The notes beneath the pieces were generated by a model. It had not been told where the DNA came from, did not search any database, and worked only from the letters and a program-made list of their open reading frames with translations. The translations under genes were made by a program, and so were the position numbers. From RGIG4608 sp045643885 (GTDB lineage: Bacteria > Bacillota > Clostridia > Oscillospirales > CAG-272), in the NCBI GenBank assembly GCA_045643885.1, contig JAZRFY010000030.1:62001-126000 (forward strand): a stretch of 64,000 nt of DNA, in the 5' to 3' direction. Positions 25,637-33,881 of the stretch are shown in pieces. Every line of letters starts with the position of its first letter. Position 1 is the first letter of the stretch.

Positions 25637-26501
25637 GCGTTATTCCCTCCTTCTTGCAAATATTTTCATAAACCGATTCGGATATTTCAAATATCTTTTT
25701 TATCTCGTCAGCACTTGCACTCTTAAGTATTCTCTTTTGGGGCATTCCCCACACGTCAAAGAAACGTGGGCCTATCCATTCAAGATAATCGCATTTGTCA
25801 TAAATGCCTTGAATTATGGAAAGCGCTGCCTTTTTCGGACTCATAAAAATAACCTTCATAGGATATTTTATAAGTGCATAAATGAGCTTTGGATAATGTG
25901 CTGTGATATTCGTTACAGTAATGCCCGGATGAACGATTGAAAGCTTTACGTCCTCTTCGCTCTTAAACAGCTCCCAAAGACCGAACATCAAATATCTTTT
26001 AGCATTTCCGTAAACCTTGGAGTGTGCAGTGGCATTGGTAAAATCAATATCGTTTTCATCGATTTTGGAATAGGTATGAGCCACACTGCCAACGGCAACT
26101 ACCGTTCCCTTTTTTGCTTTCACTGTGGGCAAAAGCTTTTTTATCATGTAGTAGGGCGATGCGAAATTTATTTGAAATACGTTGTCGTATCCCGTTGTGC
26201 ATTTGTACCTTGTGATCTTATATGCACCTGCATTATGCACAAAAGCGTCAATTTCGGACTCGATAAGGATATCGGTTGCCTTCCTTACGCTATCCATATC
26301 CTCAAGGTCGCACGCAACGCATCTGATATTTGCACCAGGATATTTCTTTAGCAATTCCACCCTATGCTCTTCACTTTTTTTGATGCTTCTGTCAAGCAAT
26401 ATAAGGCTTTCGCCACGAGAGGCAAGGCTTTGACAAATTACCTTTCCAAGCCCACCCGTAGATCCTGTTATTGCTATCAGCTTACTGTTCTTGTTTTTCA
26501 T
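25626..26501 (-). CDS. Short-chain dehydrogenase/reductase
   Basis: 291 residues. It has the NAD(P) motif TGSTGGLG (12-19), the NAG motif (90-92), catalytic Ser139 and the pair Tyr164/Lys168 (YGNAK). An Arg-free beta2 end with Asp (LLDRS) leaves the cofactor open. The extended C-terminus (to 291) and hydrophobic stretch near 205-220 resemble retinol-dehydrogenase-like SDRs. First gene of the six-gene operon, downstream of a clear promoter at 26546-26574. The substrate is unknown. Confidence 0.85.
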   Translation of the reverse strand: MKNKNSKLIAITGSTGGLGKVICQSLASRGESLILLDRSIKKSEEHRVELLKKYPGANIRCVACDLEDMDSVRKATDILIESEIDAFVHNAGAYKITRYKCTTGYDNVFQINFASPYYMIKKLLPTVKAKKGTVVAVGSVAHTYSKIDENDIDFTNATAHSKVYGNAKRYLMFGLWELFKSEEDVKLSIVHPGITVTNITAHYPKLIYALIKYPMKVIFMSPKKAALSIIQGIYDKCDYLEWIGPRFFDVWGMPQKRILKSASADEIKKIFEISESVYENICKKEGITHDF

Positions 26502-26545
26502 ATTTAAAGCCTGTCCTATACTAATAAAAGTTGATAATTATTTCA

Positions 26546-26574
26546 ATTATAACACACAATTTTTCTTTCTTCAA
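26546..26574 (-). promoter_or_regulatory. Promoter of the SDR-hydrolase operon
   Basis: Minus strand TTGAAG (26569-26574), 17-bp spacer, TATAAT (26546-26551) with an extended TGT in front. Confidence 0.8.
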
Positions 26575-26685
26575 GAGGAGATTTAAGATATATAGTAGTT
26601 ATGACGAATATTTTGTTTAAAATAACCACTATAAATAGATTTTGTGGGAATAATAAACAAAAAATTACAAATTTCGAAAAAAGTG

Positions 26686-26713
26686 TTCCATTTTGAAAAA
26701 TTTATGTTATAAT
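26686..26713 (+). promoter_or_regulatory. Likely promoter of the endonuclease I gene
   Basis: TATAAT at 26708-26713 with a poor -35 (TTCCAT, 16-bp spacer). The divergent spacer 26502-26748 holds only this and the SDR promoter. Confidence 0.55.
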
Positions 26714-26748
26714 TAAAGTGATAAAATTTGCGTAAACGGAGGTTTACT

Positions 26749-28530
26749 ATGAAGAACCATATCAAATTACTGGTGCTCTTGCTCGTTGCTCTCATGCTCG
26801 TGCAGTCCACCGTATTCACTACCCTTGCCTACGAGCCCATCGACGTAAACGACGGTATTTATGCGGCAAGCTCTCAGCCCTCAAAGTATTCAAGCCAGTA
26901 TAACTCTGGTGAGCGTGACGTTATCGCTACAACCTTAAACGGCACTAGCGCAGACTCCTATTATACAGGCAGCAATGAATACGACGTGCTTTCAAACAAG
27001 AGTGCAACCGAAATCAAAAACGCTCTTGCTTCTCTTATGAAAAGCACTCACTCATACCAGTCCTCATACAATGACTGTCACTACAAGGCTGACAGAACAG
27101 ACTGTGAAAATGAAGACGGCAGAGTTTCTCTTATCTACACAAGCTACTCCGCTACAATGAGCCAGTGGAACGGTTGGAACCGCGAACACGTTTGGCCTCA
27201 GTCCCTCGGTGGCGGCAACACAAGCGGTGGCGGTGCAGACCTTCACCACATCCGTCCCTCAGACGCTGTAGTTAACAGTACTCGTGGAAACAAGAAGTAC
27301 GGTAACACAAACGGCGGAACTGCAAAATACGGTTCAAATCCCGCTTCAGGTTATCTTGGCGGTTACTATAACAGCACTTACTTTGAGCCCCTTGACAACG
27401 TTAAGGGTGACGTTGCAAGAATCTGTCTTTACGTTTGGGTAAGATGGGGTTCTGCTTGGGGTGCTGACTCCATTACAGAGGTATTCCAGAGCGTAGACGT
27501 TCTTCTTGCCTGGATGGAGATTGACCCTGTTGATACTTGGGAGCTTGGTAGAAACGAAGTTGTTCAGGATATCCAGGGCAACAGAAACGTATTCATCGAC
27601 TACCCCGAATACGCATGGCTCATCCTCAATAAGGAGGTTCCCTCCGATATGGTAACTCCCTCCGGTGAAGCAAGTGGTGGTGCACACACTTGGAACGGTG
27701 GCGTTATCACAACTCAGGCTACTTGTACTACTACAGGCGTTATCACATACACATGTACTGACAGCGGTTGTGGCGCAACAAAGACTGAATCCATCGCAGT
27801 TCTCGGTCACGCTTGGGACAACGGAAAAGTAACGTCCGATGCTACATGTACAGTTGCAGGCTCCAAGGTATTCAACTGCTCAAGATGTAATACTTCCAAA
27901 ACCGAAACTATCAAGGCTCCCGGTCACGCATACGGTGAATGGGTGATCGATGTGGAAGCAACCGAAACGACTACGGGCTCCAAGCACAGAGATTGCTCAA
28001 CTTGTGGTTACAGTGACGTTGCTGTTATCCCCCTTGTAGGACACGTTCATTCCTATTCAAAGGTAATTACTGAGCCCACTTGCTCAGAAAAGGGCTATAC
28101 AACATTTACTTGTAAGTGTGGCGATTCTTATGAAAGCGACTATACAAACAAGATAGCTCATAGCTATGACAGAGGCAGATGTACAGTTTGTGGCGCTGAA
28201 GATCCTTATTCAGAGGTTATTTACTATAACGCATCCGATTTCGTAGAAAAAATGAACGAAATTGCAAAATCCACAGCAGTTGGCGAAAACAGATTCGAAG
28301 AGCTTCGTTCTGCAGTTATCATGTACTCAACTCTCACTGAAGAGGACAAGGCTACAGTTGCCGAAAACTACAGCTTGCTTCAGGATCTCGTTTCCGTATA
28401 TAACGAGAGTATAAACAATATTAACACAGATGCAATCGATGCTTCTGTAGGTTTTCTTAATGTTGCTATTATCTCTTCTTCAGCTCTTCTCTTTGGCTTG
28501 TGGGGACTTCTCACAAAGAAATTCTTTTAA
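26749..28530 (+). CDS. Secreted, membrane-anchored endonuclease I with Cys/His repeats
   Basis: 593 residues from the ATG at 26749 (GGAGG 7 bases upstream). Signal peptide to about residue 28. Endonuclease I (His-Me finger) domain at about 35-295 with REHVWPQS (145-152), LHHIRPSD (165-172) and Asn176 in VNSTRGN, the usual catalytic and metal-binding pieces. Residues about 312-490 are four to five Cys/His repeats like those of the 10586-20455 lipoprotein, then a helical segment and a final hydrophobic helix followed by KKFF. It should cleave DNA or RNA outside the cell while tethered to the membrane, for nutrient scavenging or defence against extracellular DNA. The 12-base gap to the next gene suggests co-transcription with a lipoprotein. 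Confidence 0.88.
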   Translation: MKNHIKLLVLLLVALMLVQSTVFTTLAYEPIDVNDGIYAASSQPSKYSSQYNSGERDVIATTLNGTSADSYYTGSNEYDVLSNKSATEIKNALASLMKSTHSYQSSYNDCHYKADRTDCENEDGRVSLIYTSYSATMSQWNGWNREHVWPQSLGGGNTSGGGADLHHIRPSDAVVNSTRGNKKYGNTNGGTAKYGSNPASGYLGGYYNSTYFEPLDNVKGDVARICLYVWVRWGSAWGADSITEVFQSVDVLLAWMEIDPVDTWELGRNEVVQDIQGNRNVFIDYPEYAWLILNKEVPSDMVTPSGEASGGAHTWNGGVITTQATCTTTGVITYTCTDSGCGATKTESIAVLGHAWDNGKVTSDATCTVAGSKVFNCSRCNTSKTETIKAPGHAYGEWVIDVEATETTTGSKHRDCSTCGYSDVAVIPLVGHVHSYSKVITEPTCSEKGYTTFTCKCGDSYESDYTNKIAHSYDRGRCTVCGAEDPYSEVIYYNASDFVEKMNEIAKSTAVGENRFEELRSAVIMYSTLTEEDKATVAENYSLLQDLVSVYNESINNINTDAIDASVGFLNVAIISSSALLFGLWGLLTKKFF

Positions 28531-28542
28531 TGGAGGTTTAAT

Positions 28543-29106
28543 ATGAAAAGAATCATTTTAGTTTTCTTAGTTATATTTTCTTTAGTGATTGCTCTTCCCT
28601 CCTGTGAGTTTGAAACTGAAACACCAAACTCTGAATTTGAATGGTTGAACACACTTTGTAACAGAAATTATTCAAGCTATACAATCGACGTCACCGTTGA
28701 ATCCGAAAACGGTGAAACAATCAACGAGCATTACGACGTGGAGATCATCGACGGCGTTAAGTACGTTACATACAAGGTTGAAAGACTCTCTGGATTCGAA
28801 ATTAACGGCGGTGAAATCGCACTTCCCGGTGAATATATCAAAGTAACCGAGGGCTCTTTCACCACTGAGGATGACCAGTATGCTCTTCCCACCTTCAATT
28901 TCTCATATAAATGTCTTAAATCGGACGTCGTTGTGGCAAACACATTGAAGGCAAAGATCACTTCTCTTAGCCAGTTCATGGGCGTTGATATGGACGTTAC
29001 TGATGCTAAGGTATTGGCTACATACTCTTCATCATCCGTTGAAAGCGTTGCCATCTCTTATGTAACTGAATCCGGAAACACAGTAACAGTTACATACACA
29101 TATTAA
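28543..29106 (+). CDS. Lipoprotein, partner of the surface endonuclease
   Basis: 187 residues with signal peptide and lipobox ALPSC (Cys21), then a strand-rich domain ending in TVTVTYTY. No family recognised. GGAGG site 7 bases before the ATG. It directly follows the endonuclease gene and precedes a terminator, so the two form an operon; an inhibitor or periplasm-face helper role is conceivable but not shown. Confidence 0.72.
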   Translation: MKRIILVFLVIFSLVIALPSCEFETETPNSEFEWLNTLCNRNYSSYTIDVTVESENGETINEHYDVEIIDGVKYVTYKVERLSGFEINGGEIALPGEYIKVTEGSFTTEDDQYALPTFNFSYKCLKSDVVVANTLKAKITSLSQFMGVDMDVTDAKVLATYSSSSVESVAISYVTESGNTVTVTYTY

Positions 29107-29119
29107 TTGTAAAATCAAG

Positions 29120-29147
29120 GTCGGGGGCGATTGCTCCCGACTTTTTT
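29120..29147 (+). terminator. Intrinsic terminator of the endonuclease operon
   Basis: 9-bp stem GTCGGGGGC / GCTCCCGAC (one G-T pair) followed by TTTTTT. Confidence 0.85.
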
Positions 29148-29170
29148 GTTGAGCGATTTTATTTACGACC

Positions 29171-29199
29171 TTGAAAAATTGATAAATTTGTGATATAAT
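29171..29199 (+). promoter_or_regulatory. Promoter of the GTPase-NYN fusion gene
   Basis: TTGAAA (29171-29176), 17-bp spacer, TATAAT (29194-29199) with extended TGA immediately upstream. Confidence 0.83.
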
Positions 29200-29229
29200 A
29201 TCAGCAAATCTTATGAAAGGAGAACGAAA

Positions 29230-31809
29230 TTGAAAAAGAAGATAACTATAGGCATCCTGGCGCACGTGGACGCAGGCAAAACCACTCTTTCAGAGGCTCT
29301 TTTATACACCTGCGGCAAGATAAGAACTCTTGGCAGAGTCGACCACAAGAATACGTATCTTGACACCAATGCAGTCGAGCGCGAGCGCGGTATTACTATA
29401 TTTTCAAAGCAAGCTCGTTTTTCAAGTGACGAGTGCGATTTTATTCTCCTTGACACACCGGGACACGTGGACTTTTCAGCTGAGGCTGAGAGGGTGTTAT
29501 CCCTTCTCGACTATGCAATCCTTGTAATAAGTGGTGCTGACGGTGTGCAAAACCACACGAGAACTCTTTGGAGCTTGCTCGAATTTTATAAGGTTCCGAC
29601 CTTTATTTTCGTAAACAAATGCGACATTGCAATAAAGACAAAGGATGAGCAGGAGGCTGAGATAAATTCCCTTCTTTCCCAAAATTGTGTGGCATTCTTT
29701 GATACACAAAGCAAAATGGAGCTTGACGAAAAGCTTGCCCTTATCAACGAGGAATTTCTTGAAGCCCATCTTAGCGGTGAAGAAATCGATGACAGTGATA
29801 TTGCATCACTCGTCAGTGAAAGAAGATTGTTCCCCATAGTATTTGGCTCCGCCCTCAAAACTGAAGGAATTGAGTTTTTTATAAAAATGCTCGATAAATA
29901 TACGCTCGAGCCGATATATGACGGCAAGGATTTCGGTGCAAGGATATATAAGATATCCCGTCCCGACAACACTCGATTAACCTATATGAAGGTCACAAGT
30001 GGAGCTATCAAGGCAAGGGATGAGATATCCTATCTTACTCAGGACGGCAGAAAGATCGTTGAAAAGGTCAGTCAGATCCGTCTTTATTCGGGTGACAAAT
30101 TTGAACAGGTAGACAGTGCCACAGCAGGTGAGATATGCGCTATAATCGGTCTTTCCTCTACCTATGCAGGACAAGGTCTTGGCATGGAGAGCGACTCAAA
30201 CAAGCCCATCCTTGAGCCCGTGCTTTCATATAGAATTATTCTTCCCTACGGATGCGATCCGAACCTATATTTTCCAAAGCTCAAGGAGTTTGAAGAGGAG
30301 GAGCCTTCTCTTCATCTTTATTGGAATGAGGAGCTAAAGCAAATCGAGGCGCGTCTTATGGGTGAGATTCAGATCGACCTTATCAAAAGACTTATACGCG
30401 ATAGATTCAATATTGAATGTGAGCTTGGCACAGGTAAGATCCTTTATAAGGAAAAGATCAAGTCAAGGGCAATCGGTGTTGGACACTTTGAGCCACTTCG
30501 TCACTATGCCGAGGTGCAGCTCCTTCTTGAGCCTCAGCCCAAGGGCACAGGACTCATTTTTGACACAAATATACCCGAAAATATGCTTGCCACCAACTGG
30601 CAACGCCTGATTCTTACTCACTTATATGAAAAGAATCACCGCGGTGTTTTGACGGGTGCATTTCTCACCGATACAAAGATAACCGTTATCGCGGGAAAGG
30701 CACATTTAAAGCATACCGAGGGTGGAGATTTCAGACAAGCAACCTTGCGTGCCGTCCGTCACGGACTTATGAAGGGTGGTTGCATACTGCTTGAGCCTTA
30801 TTATAAATTCAGACTTGAAATTCCCTCTTCAATGATTGGTCGCGCTATGAACGATTTGCAAATGCGATATGCAGAATTTGAAATTGAGGACAACTCAAAG
30901 GATATAGCACTTATTTGTGGACGCGCTCCCGTCTCTTCCCTTCACGATTACGTTGCCGAGGTGATTTCCTACACTCGCGGTGAGGGTAAGCTAACATGTG
31001 TGGCAGACGGATACGACGAATGCCACAATCAAGAGGAGATAGTTGAACGGGTTGGATATGATCCCGAGGCCGATCTTCGCAATCCTCCCCACTCCGTTTT
31101 TTGTGCTCAAGGCTCAGGATTTGTGGTGAATTGGCGCGAGGTTGACTCAATGAAGCATATCGAAGTCGACGTTGACACCGAGGAAAAGGCATGTACCGTT
31201 ATTCCAAGGGTTTCAACACTTGCAAAAAAATATTCCCTCTCCGACGAGGAGCTTGAAGCCATCATGCTTCGCGAATTCGGTCCTATAAGACGCAAAAAAT
31301 ACAGTGAACCCAAGGTAATCACTCAAGGAAAGACAAAGTCCTCTAAAAAGGCTCAGATAAAGCAAGAAAGCATGGTCATCGTAGATGGCTACAACCTTAT
31401 CTACGCTTGGGACACCTTAAAGGAAATTGCCGATTATTCTCTTGAAAAGGCACGTGAAAGCCTTATGGACATTTTAAGCAACTACGTTGCCTACACCAAA
31501 GAAAAGCTCGTGCTTGTATTCGATGCATATCTTGTAAATGAGGGTATGGGATCGGATTTCACACACGACGGCTATCGCGTAGTCTTTACAAAGGAAAATC
31601 AAACGGCAGATGCATTCATCGAAAAAATGATGCACGATCTTGGTCCAAACTATAAGATAAGAGTGGTAACGGGTGACAGACTCGTTCAGTTTGCCGCCGT
31701 ACATTCGGGCATCTCCCGAATGACCACAAAGGAGTTTGCCGACGAGCTTATCACAGTTGGCAACGAGATCACCGATTTTGTAAAGAAATTGGCTGAAAAT
31801 CAAGAATAA
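29230..31809 (+). CDS. TetM/EF-G-like translational GTPase fused to a Rae1/YacP NYN endoribonuclease
   Basis: 859 residues. GTPase domain with AHVDAGKTT (11-19), DTPGHVD (75-81) and NKCD (129-132), followed by EF-G/TetM-like domains II-V to about 650. The domain IV loop reads HLKHTEGGDFR, and the YSPVST loop that lets TetM dislodge tetracycline is absent, so I do not call resistance. After a Lys-rich linker, residues 715-845 are a NYN (PIN-like) domain with VDGYN (Asp719), VVF-type FDA (Asp765), TAD (Asp794) and TGD (Asp816), closely resembling Bacillus Rae1/YacP, which cuts mRNA in the ribosomal A site. The start is TTG with GGAG 8 bases upstream; no ATG fits. Likely a ribosome-directed factor coupling GTP-driven binding with mRNA cleavage; this coupling is inference. 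Monocistronic. Confidence 0.88.
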   Translation: MKKKITIGILAHVDAGKTTLSEALLYTCGKIRTLGRVDHKNTYLDTNAVERERGITIFSKQARFSSDECDFILLDTPGHVDFSAEAERVLSLLDYAILVISGADGVQNHTRTLWSLLEFYKVPTFIFVNKCDIAIKTKDEQEAEINSLLSQNCVAFFDTQSKMELDEKLALINEEFLEAHLSGEEIDDSDIASLVSERRLFPIVFGSALKTEGIEFFIKMLDKYTLEPIYDGKDFGARIYKISRPDNTRLTYMKVTSGAIKARDEISYLTQDGRKIVEKVSQIRLYSGDKFEQVDSATAGEICAIIGLSSTYAGQGLGMESDSNKPILEPVLSYRIILPYGCDPNLYFPKLKEFEEEEPSLHLYWNEELKQIEARLMGEIQIDLIKRLIRDRFNIECELGTGKILYKEKIKSRAIGVGHFEPLRHYAEVQLLLEPQPKGTGLIFDTNIPENMLATNWQRLILTHLYEKNHRGVLTGAFLTDTKITVIAGKAHLKHTEGGDFRQATLRAVRHGLMKGGCILLEPYYKFRLEIPSSMIGRAMNDLQMRYAEFEIEDNSKDIALICGRAPVSSLHDYVAEVISYTRGEGKLTCVADGYDECHNQEEIVERVGYDPEADLRNPPHSVFCAQGSGFVVNWREVDSMKHIEVDVDTEEKACTVIPRVSTLAKKYSLSDEELEAIMLREFGPIRRKKYSEPKVITQGKTKSSKKAQIKQESMVIVDGYNLIYAWDTLKEIADYSLEKARESLMDILSNYVAYTKEKLVLVFDAYLVNEGMGSDFTHDGYRVVFTKENQTADAFIEKMMHDLGPNYKIRVVTGDRLVQFAAVHSGISRMTTKEFADELITVGNEITDFVKKLAENQE

Positions 31810-31813
31810 AACA

Positions 31814-31846
31814 AAACGGTCTGCACTTTTGCAGACCGTTTCTTTT
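31814..31846. terminator. Bidirectional intrinsic terminator
   Basis: 10-11-bp stem AAACGGTCTGC / GCAGACCGTTT and flanking A and T runs; sits between the converging fusion gene and the AlkD-like gene. Confidence 0.88.
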
Positions 31847-32523
31847 TAGTATTTCAAGCCTTTAAGTATTGCCTTGTTTCTCTCACTTACGCGATAGCTT
31901 TCAAGTGCCTTTTGAATTGCCTTGTTATGTGTCCATCTATCCTTGATAAGTCGGTTTTCTATATAGGGCAAGGTTTTATCGAATTGCTTAGCCAAAGCCG
32001 TGGCAAAATACCACGCGACCATCATTTTTAAATAATAGTCATCTCCCTCGACAGCACAAACCTTATCAAGATATTCCAAAGAAAAATCCTCACCAAGATA
32101 ATGCACCATAAGCATTTCAATGGCAAATCGTTTGGTATACGTGCTATCCGTATCAAGCCATCTGTCTATGTGAGAAAGCAACACCTTCCTGTTTTTTGCA
32201 AAGCTTTTGGGACGCAAGGAATCGCACACCGACCAGTTATCGATATACGGAAGCAAAATATCAAGCTCCCTGATGCAAGTATCAAAATCCTTTATTTCGG
32301 AAATAATGAAGCAATGAAGATGATATTCCTCAAAATACTTATGTGGGAGTGTTTTTATAAATTCACTATACTTCTCCGTTTTCACAAGCTCCTTAGCAAG
32401 AGCTCTTATATTCGGCAATCTCACACCGATAAACCTATCAACAGGTACGTTTGGAATCAACGGAGCATTAAAATCCCGATATTTTAAGTCCTGCATTTCT
32501 TTAAGTCTTTGAGTAATATCCAT
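31846..32523 (-). CDS. AlkD-like DNA alkylation repair protein (HEAT-like)
   Basis: 225 residues, all helical, with the family features IRxLAKELVK near residue 40, the central YIDNWSVCDSLRPKSF and the C-terminal HNKAIQKALES repeat. AlkD-type glycosylases remove bulky or cationic alkylated bases using HEAT-like repeats that hold the DNA backbone; the Asp in WSVCD is at the expected active-site position. Ribosome binding site AAGGAG. Third gene of the riboswitch operon by spacing (9 bases after the S-component gene), though its role there is not obvious. Confidence 0.85.
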   Translation of the reverse strand: MDITQRLKEMQDLKYRDFNAPLIPNVPVDRFIGVRLPNIRALAKELVKTEKYSEFIKTLPHKYFEEYHLHCFIISEIKDFDTCIRELDILLPYIDNWSVCDSLRPKSFAKNRKVLLSHIDRWLDTDSTYTKRFAIEMLMVHYLGEDFSLEYLDKVCAVEGDDYYLKMMVAWYFATALAKQFDKTLPYIENRLIKDRWTHNKAIQKALESYRVSERNKAILKGLKY

Positions 32524-32532
32524 ATTAGCTCC

Positions 32533-33060
32533 TTAAATGTTTTTTACAAGTTTTTTTAGCGTTTCACTTATGGGAAGTATCAACAATCCCACGGCAAGGT
32601 TGCCTATCATATGCGTTATATCAAAACCGAAACCTGCTGCTATCCAGGCAAGTGTTTGCTCCCAAGTAAATTTGTAAAGTATAGCATGCAAGGGGGCATA
32701 TAAAACTCCAAAAAACAATCCGTGTAAGGCACAAAGCACGGGATACACAACACACTTTGCTCCCCTTGGTATATTTTGAGGTACAATCATAGTTGCTCCC
32801 CACAGTATAGTCCAGATATAGAGATAAGGTATCCACCAAGTGACAAAGCCCGCGAAAAGACCGTTAAGAAATACGTAAACATATATCGGTATAAGTGCTT
32901 TTTTTCTGAATACTAAGGTGTAGGTTATCGTCAACATTCCGAGCAGGTGAATATTTGGCAAAACCTCCATAACGACCTTGGAAACAAACATCAAAGCGCC
33001 AAGTATAGCAAAAAGACATATTTCCTTTATCGAAAGACGTTTTTTTGTTATCTTTTTCAT
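32533..33060 (-). CDS. ECF-transporter S component (probable cobalamin/corrinoid)
   Basis: 175 residues, about six TM helices, starting with a Lys-rich cytoplasmic end then KEICLFAILGALMFVSKVVME, the AxxxA-like first helix typical of ECF S components. S components bind vitamins and dock with the shared EcfAA'T module, which is not in this window. It lies 6 bases after the DUF4430 lipoprotein gene and under a probable cobalamin riboswitch, so corrinoid uptake is the natural reading. The substrate is inference from context. Confidence 0.75.
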   Translation of the reverse strand: MKKITKKRLSIKEICLFAILGALMFVSKVVMEVLPNIHLLGMLTITYTLVFRKKALIPIYVYVFLNGLFAGFVTWWIPYLYIWTILWGATMIVPQNIPRGAKCVVYPVLCALHGLFFGVLYAPLHAILYKFTWEQTLAWIAAGFGFDITHMIGNLAVGLLILPISETLKKLVKNI

Positions 33061-33066
33061 ACCTTA

Positions 33067-33501
33067 TTATCTTGAACGAACGAATGAATAAATCTCACCT
33101 TCAACGATGGGTGTTGTATCAACACCACTCATTCCGTATTCACCGTTAACGTAGAAGGCCCAATAAGTGCCGTCAACGTCATAGTCCGCACTCATTCCGT
33201 TTACCTTCTTAACATAAAGTCCGTACTGGCTATCTTCACCGGAGATAAGTCCAAGGTCAATAAGAGCCTTTCCAACGGTTTCTGCATCCGTGTGGATCGT
33301 AAAGGTTACAGAATTTTCTTCAACCTCCACCTTGAAAATGAGAGTTTTTGAGCCCTGACCAAGCTCTGTATCCATAACGTAAGTAGCATCCTGCCAGATT
33401 TCGGGAAGATCCCTTCTGATAAAGTAATCGCAGGATACGAGTGATATCATCATTACGATGACAAGCACTAAAGCTAATTTGTTTTTGATTGTGTTTTTCA
33501 T
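33067..33501 (-). CDS. DUF4430 lipoprotein (transcobalamin C-domain-like)
   Basis: 144 residues from the ATG at 33501. Signal peptide with lipobox SLVSC, then a domain with DAETVGKALIDLGL, YGLYVKKVNG and TYWAFYVNGEYGMSGVD, as in DUF4430, which resembles the C-terminal cobalamin-binding domain of transcobalamin and intrinsic factor. It would capture a ligand outside the membrane and hand it to the S component encoded next. The start was chosen from AAAGGA 9 bases upstream; a TTG at 33525 lies across that site. Confidence 0.82.
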   Translation of the reverse strand: MKNTIKNKLALVLVIVMMISLVSCDYFIRRDLPEIWQDATYVMDTELGQGSKTLIFKVEVEENSVTFTIHTDAETVGKALIDLGLISGEDSQYGLYVKKVNGMSADYDVDGTYWAFYVNGEYGMSGVDTTPIVEGEIYSFVRSR

Positions 33502-33589
33502 TTTGTTTTTTCCTTTCTGTTTCAAAAGGATAAAATAAAAGCGCCCCTCCTAAGAAAAAGCGCGCAAAAACAAAAGTACCCTGCCGTAC

Positions 33590-33765
33590 CTTATCTTTCA
33601 CCGCCTCTCCGTTTGCCCAAGAGTCCTTTTACGTGTCACAGTACGATAAGCATTCCGACTTGTTGATAATATATCAAGATACGGTAATGGCTGTTGCTGC
33701 GGATTCTCACCGCGATTTCCTTATCCCCGAGCAGCACCGTCTTGCAGCACCCCCGATTTTCATTA
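33590..33765 (-). promoter_or_regulatory. Cobalamin riboswitch
   Basis: On the minus strand the leader reads GGTGC, then AAGGAAATCGCGGTGAGAAT directly followed by CCGC, then AGCAACAGCC..ACCGT, and later AAGTCGGAATGC. This order (AAGGAA, GGTGxxAATCC, GCxxCxGCC..AC.GT, AAGyCGGA) is that of the conserved cobalamin riboswitch core. Just downstream are a GGTAC/GTACTTTT hairpin with a T-rich tail and a GCGC...GGCGC hairpin followed by TTTTATTTT, which could terminate transcription. The next genes are a DUF4430 lipoprotein and an ECF S component, a fitting target. I judged this by eye only. Confidence 0.75.
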
Positions 33766-33799
33766 AATGAACGAACTGTGTTTATTCTTTTGTAACATC

Positions 33800-33828
33800 A
33801 TTATAACACATTTCATATTGCTTTGCAA
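33800..33828 (-). promoter_or_regulatory. Promoter of the riboswitch operon
   Basis: Minus strand TTGCAA (33823-33828), 17-bp spacer, TATAAT (33800-33805) with extended TGT. Confidence 0.8.
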
Positions 33829-33842
33829 TAACCAAAATAATA

Positions 33843-33876
33843 AAATCCCGACGAAAGCCGTCGGGATTTGTATTTT
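33843..33876. terminator. Intrinsic terminator of the GH5-GH3 operon
   Basis: 11-bp stem AAATCCCGACG / CGTCGGGATTT with a 5-base loop and T-rich flanks on both strands. Confidence 0.85.
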
Positions 33877-33881
33877 TTATT

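Larger units (their letters stand above)
33502..33881. other. 380-bp regulatory interval: riboswitch, promoter, terminator
   Basis: Contains, on the minus strand, the promoter at 33800-33828, the riboswitch-like leader, and possible expression-platform hairpins near 33540-33600. The GH3 gene terminator lies at 33843-33869. No gene. Confidence 0.75.

Noticed and set aside
29230..31809. Tetracycline resistance (tetM/tetO-like ribosomal protection protein)
   Set aside because: The GTPase half resembles this family, but the domain IV loop needed to displace the drug (YSPVST) is replaced by KHTEGGDFR, and the protein carries a C-terminal NYN nuclease domain. I call it a translation-linked factor instead.
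33590..33765. Other riboswitch classes (TPP, FMN, glycine) for the leader
   Set aside because: The conserved words of those classes (e.g. CTGAGA for TPP, AGGATAT and CGGTGAAATTC for FMN) are not present in the right order, whereas the AAGGAA / GGTGAGAATCC / GCC..ACCGT order fits cobalamin.
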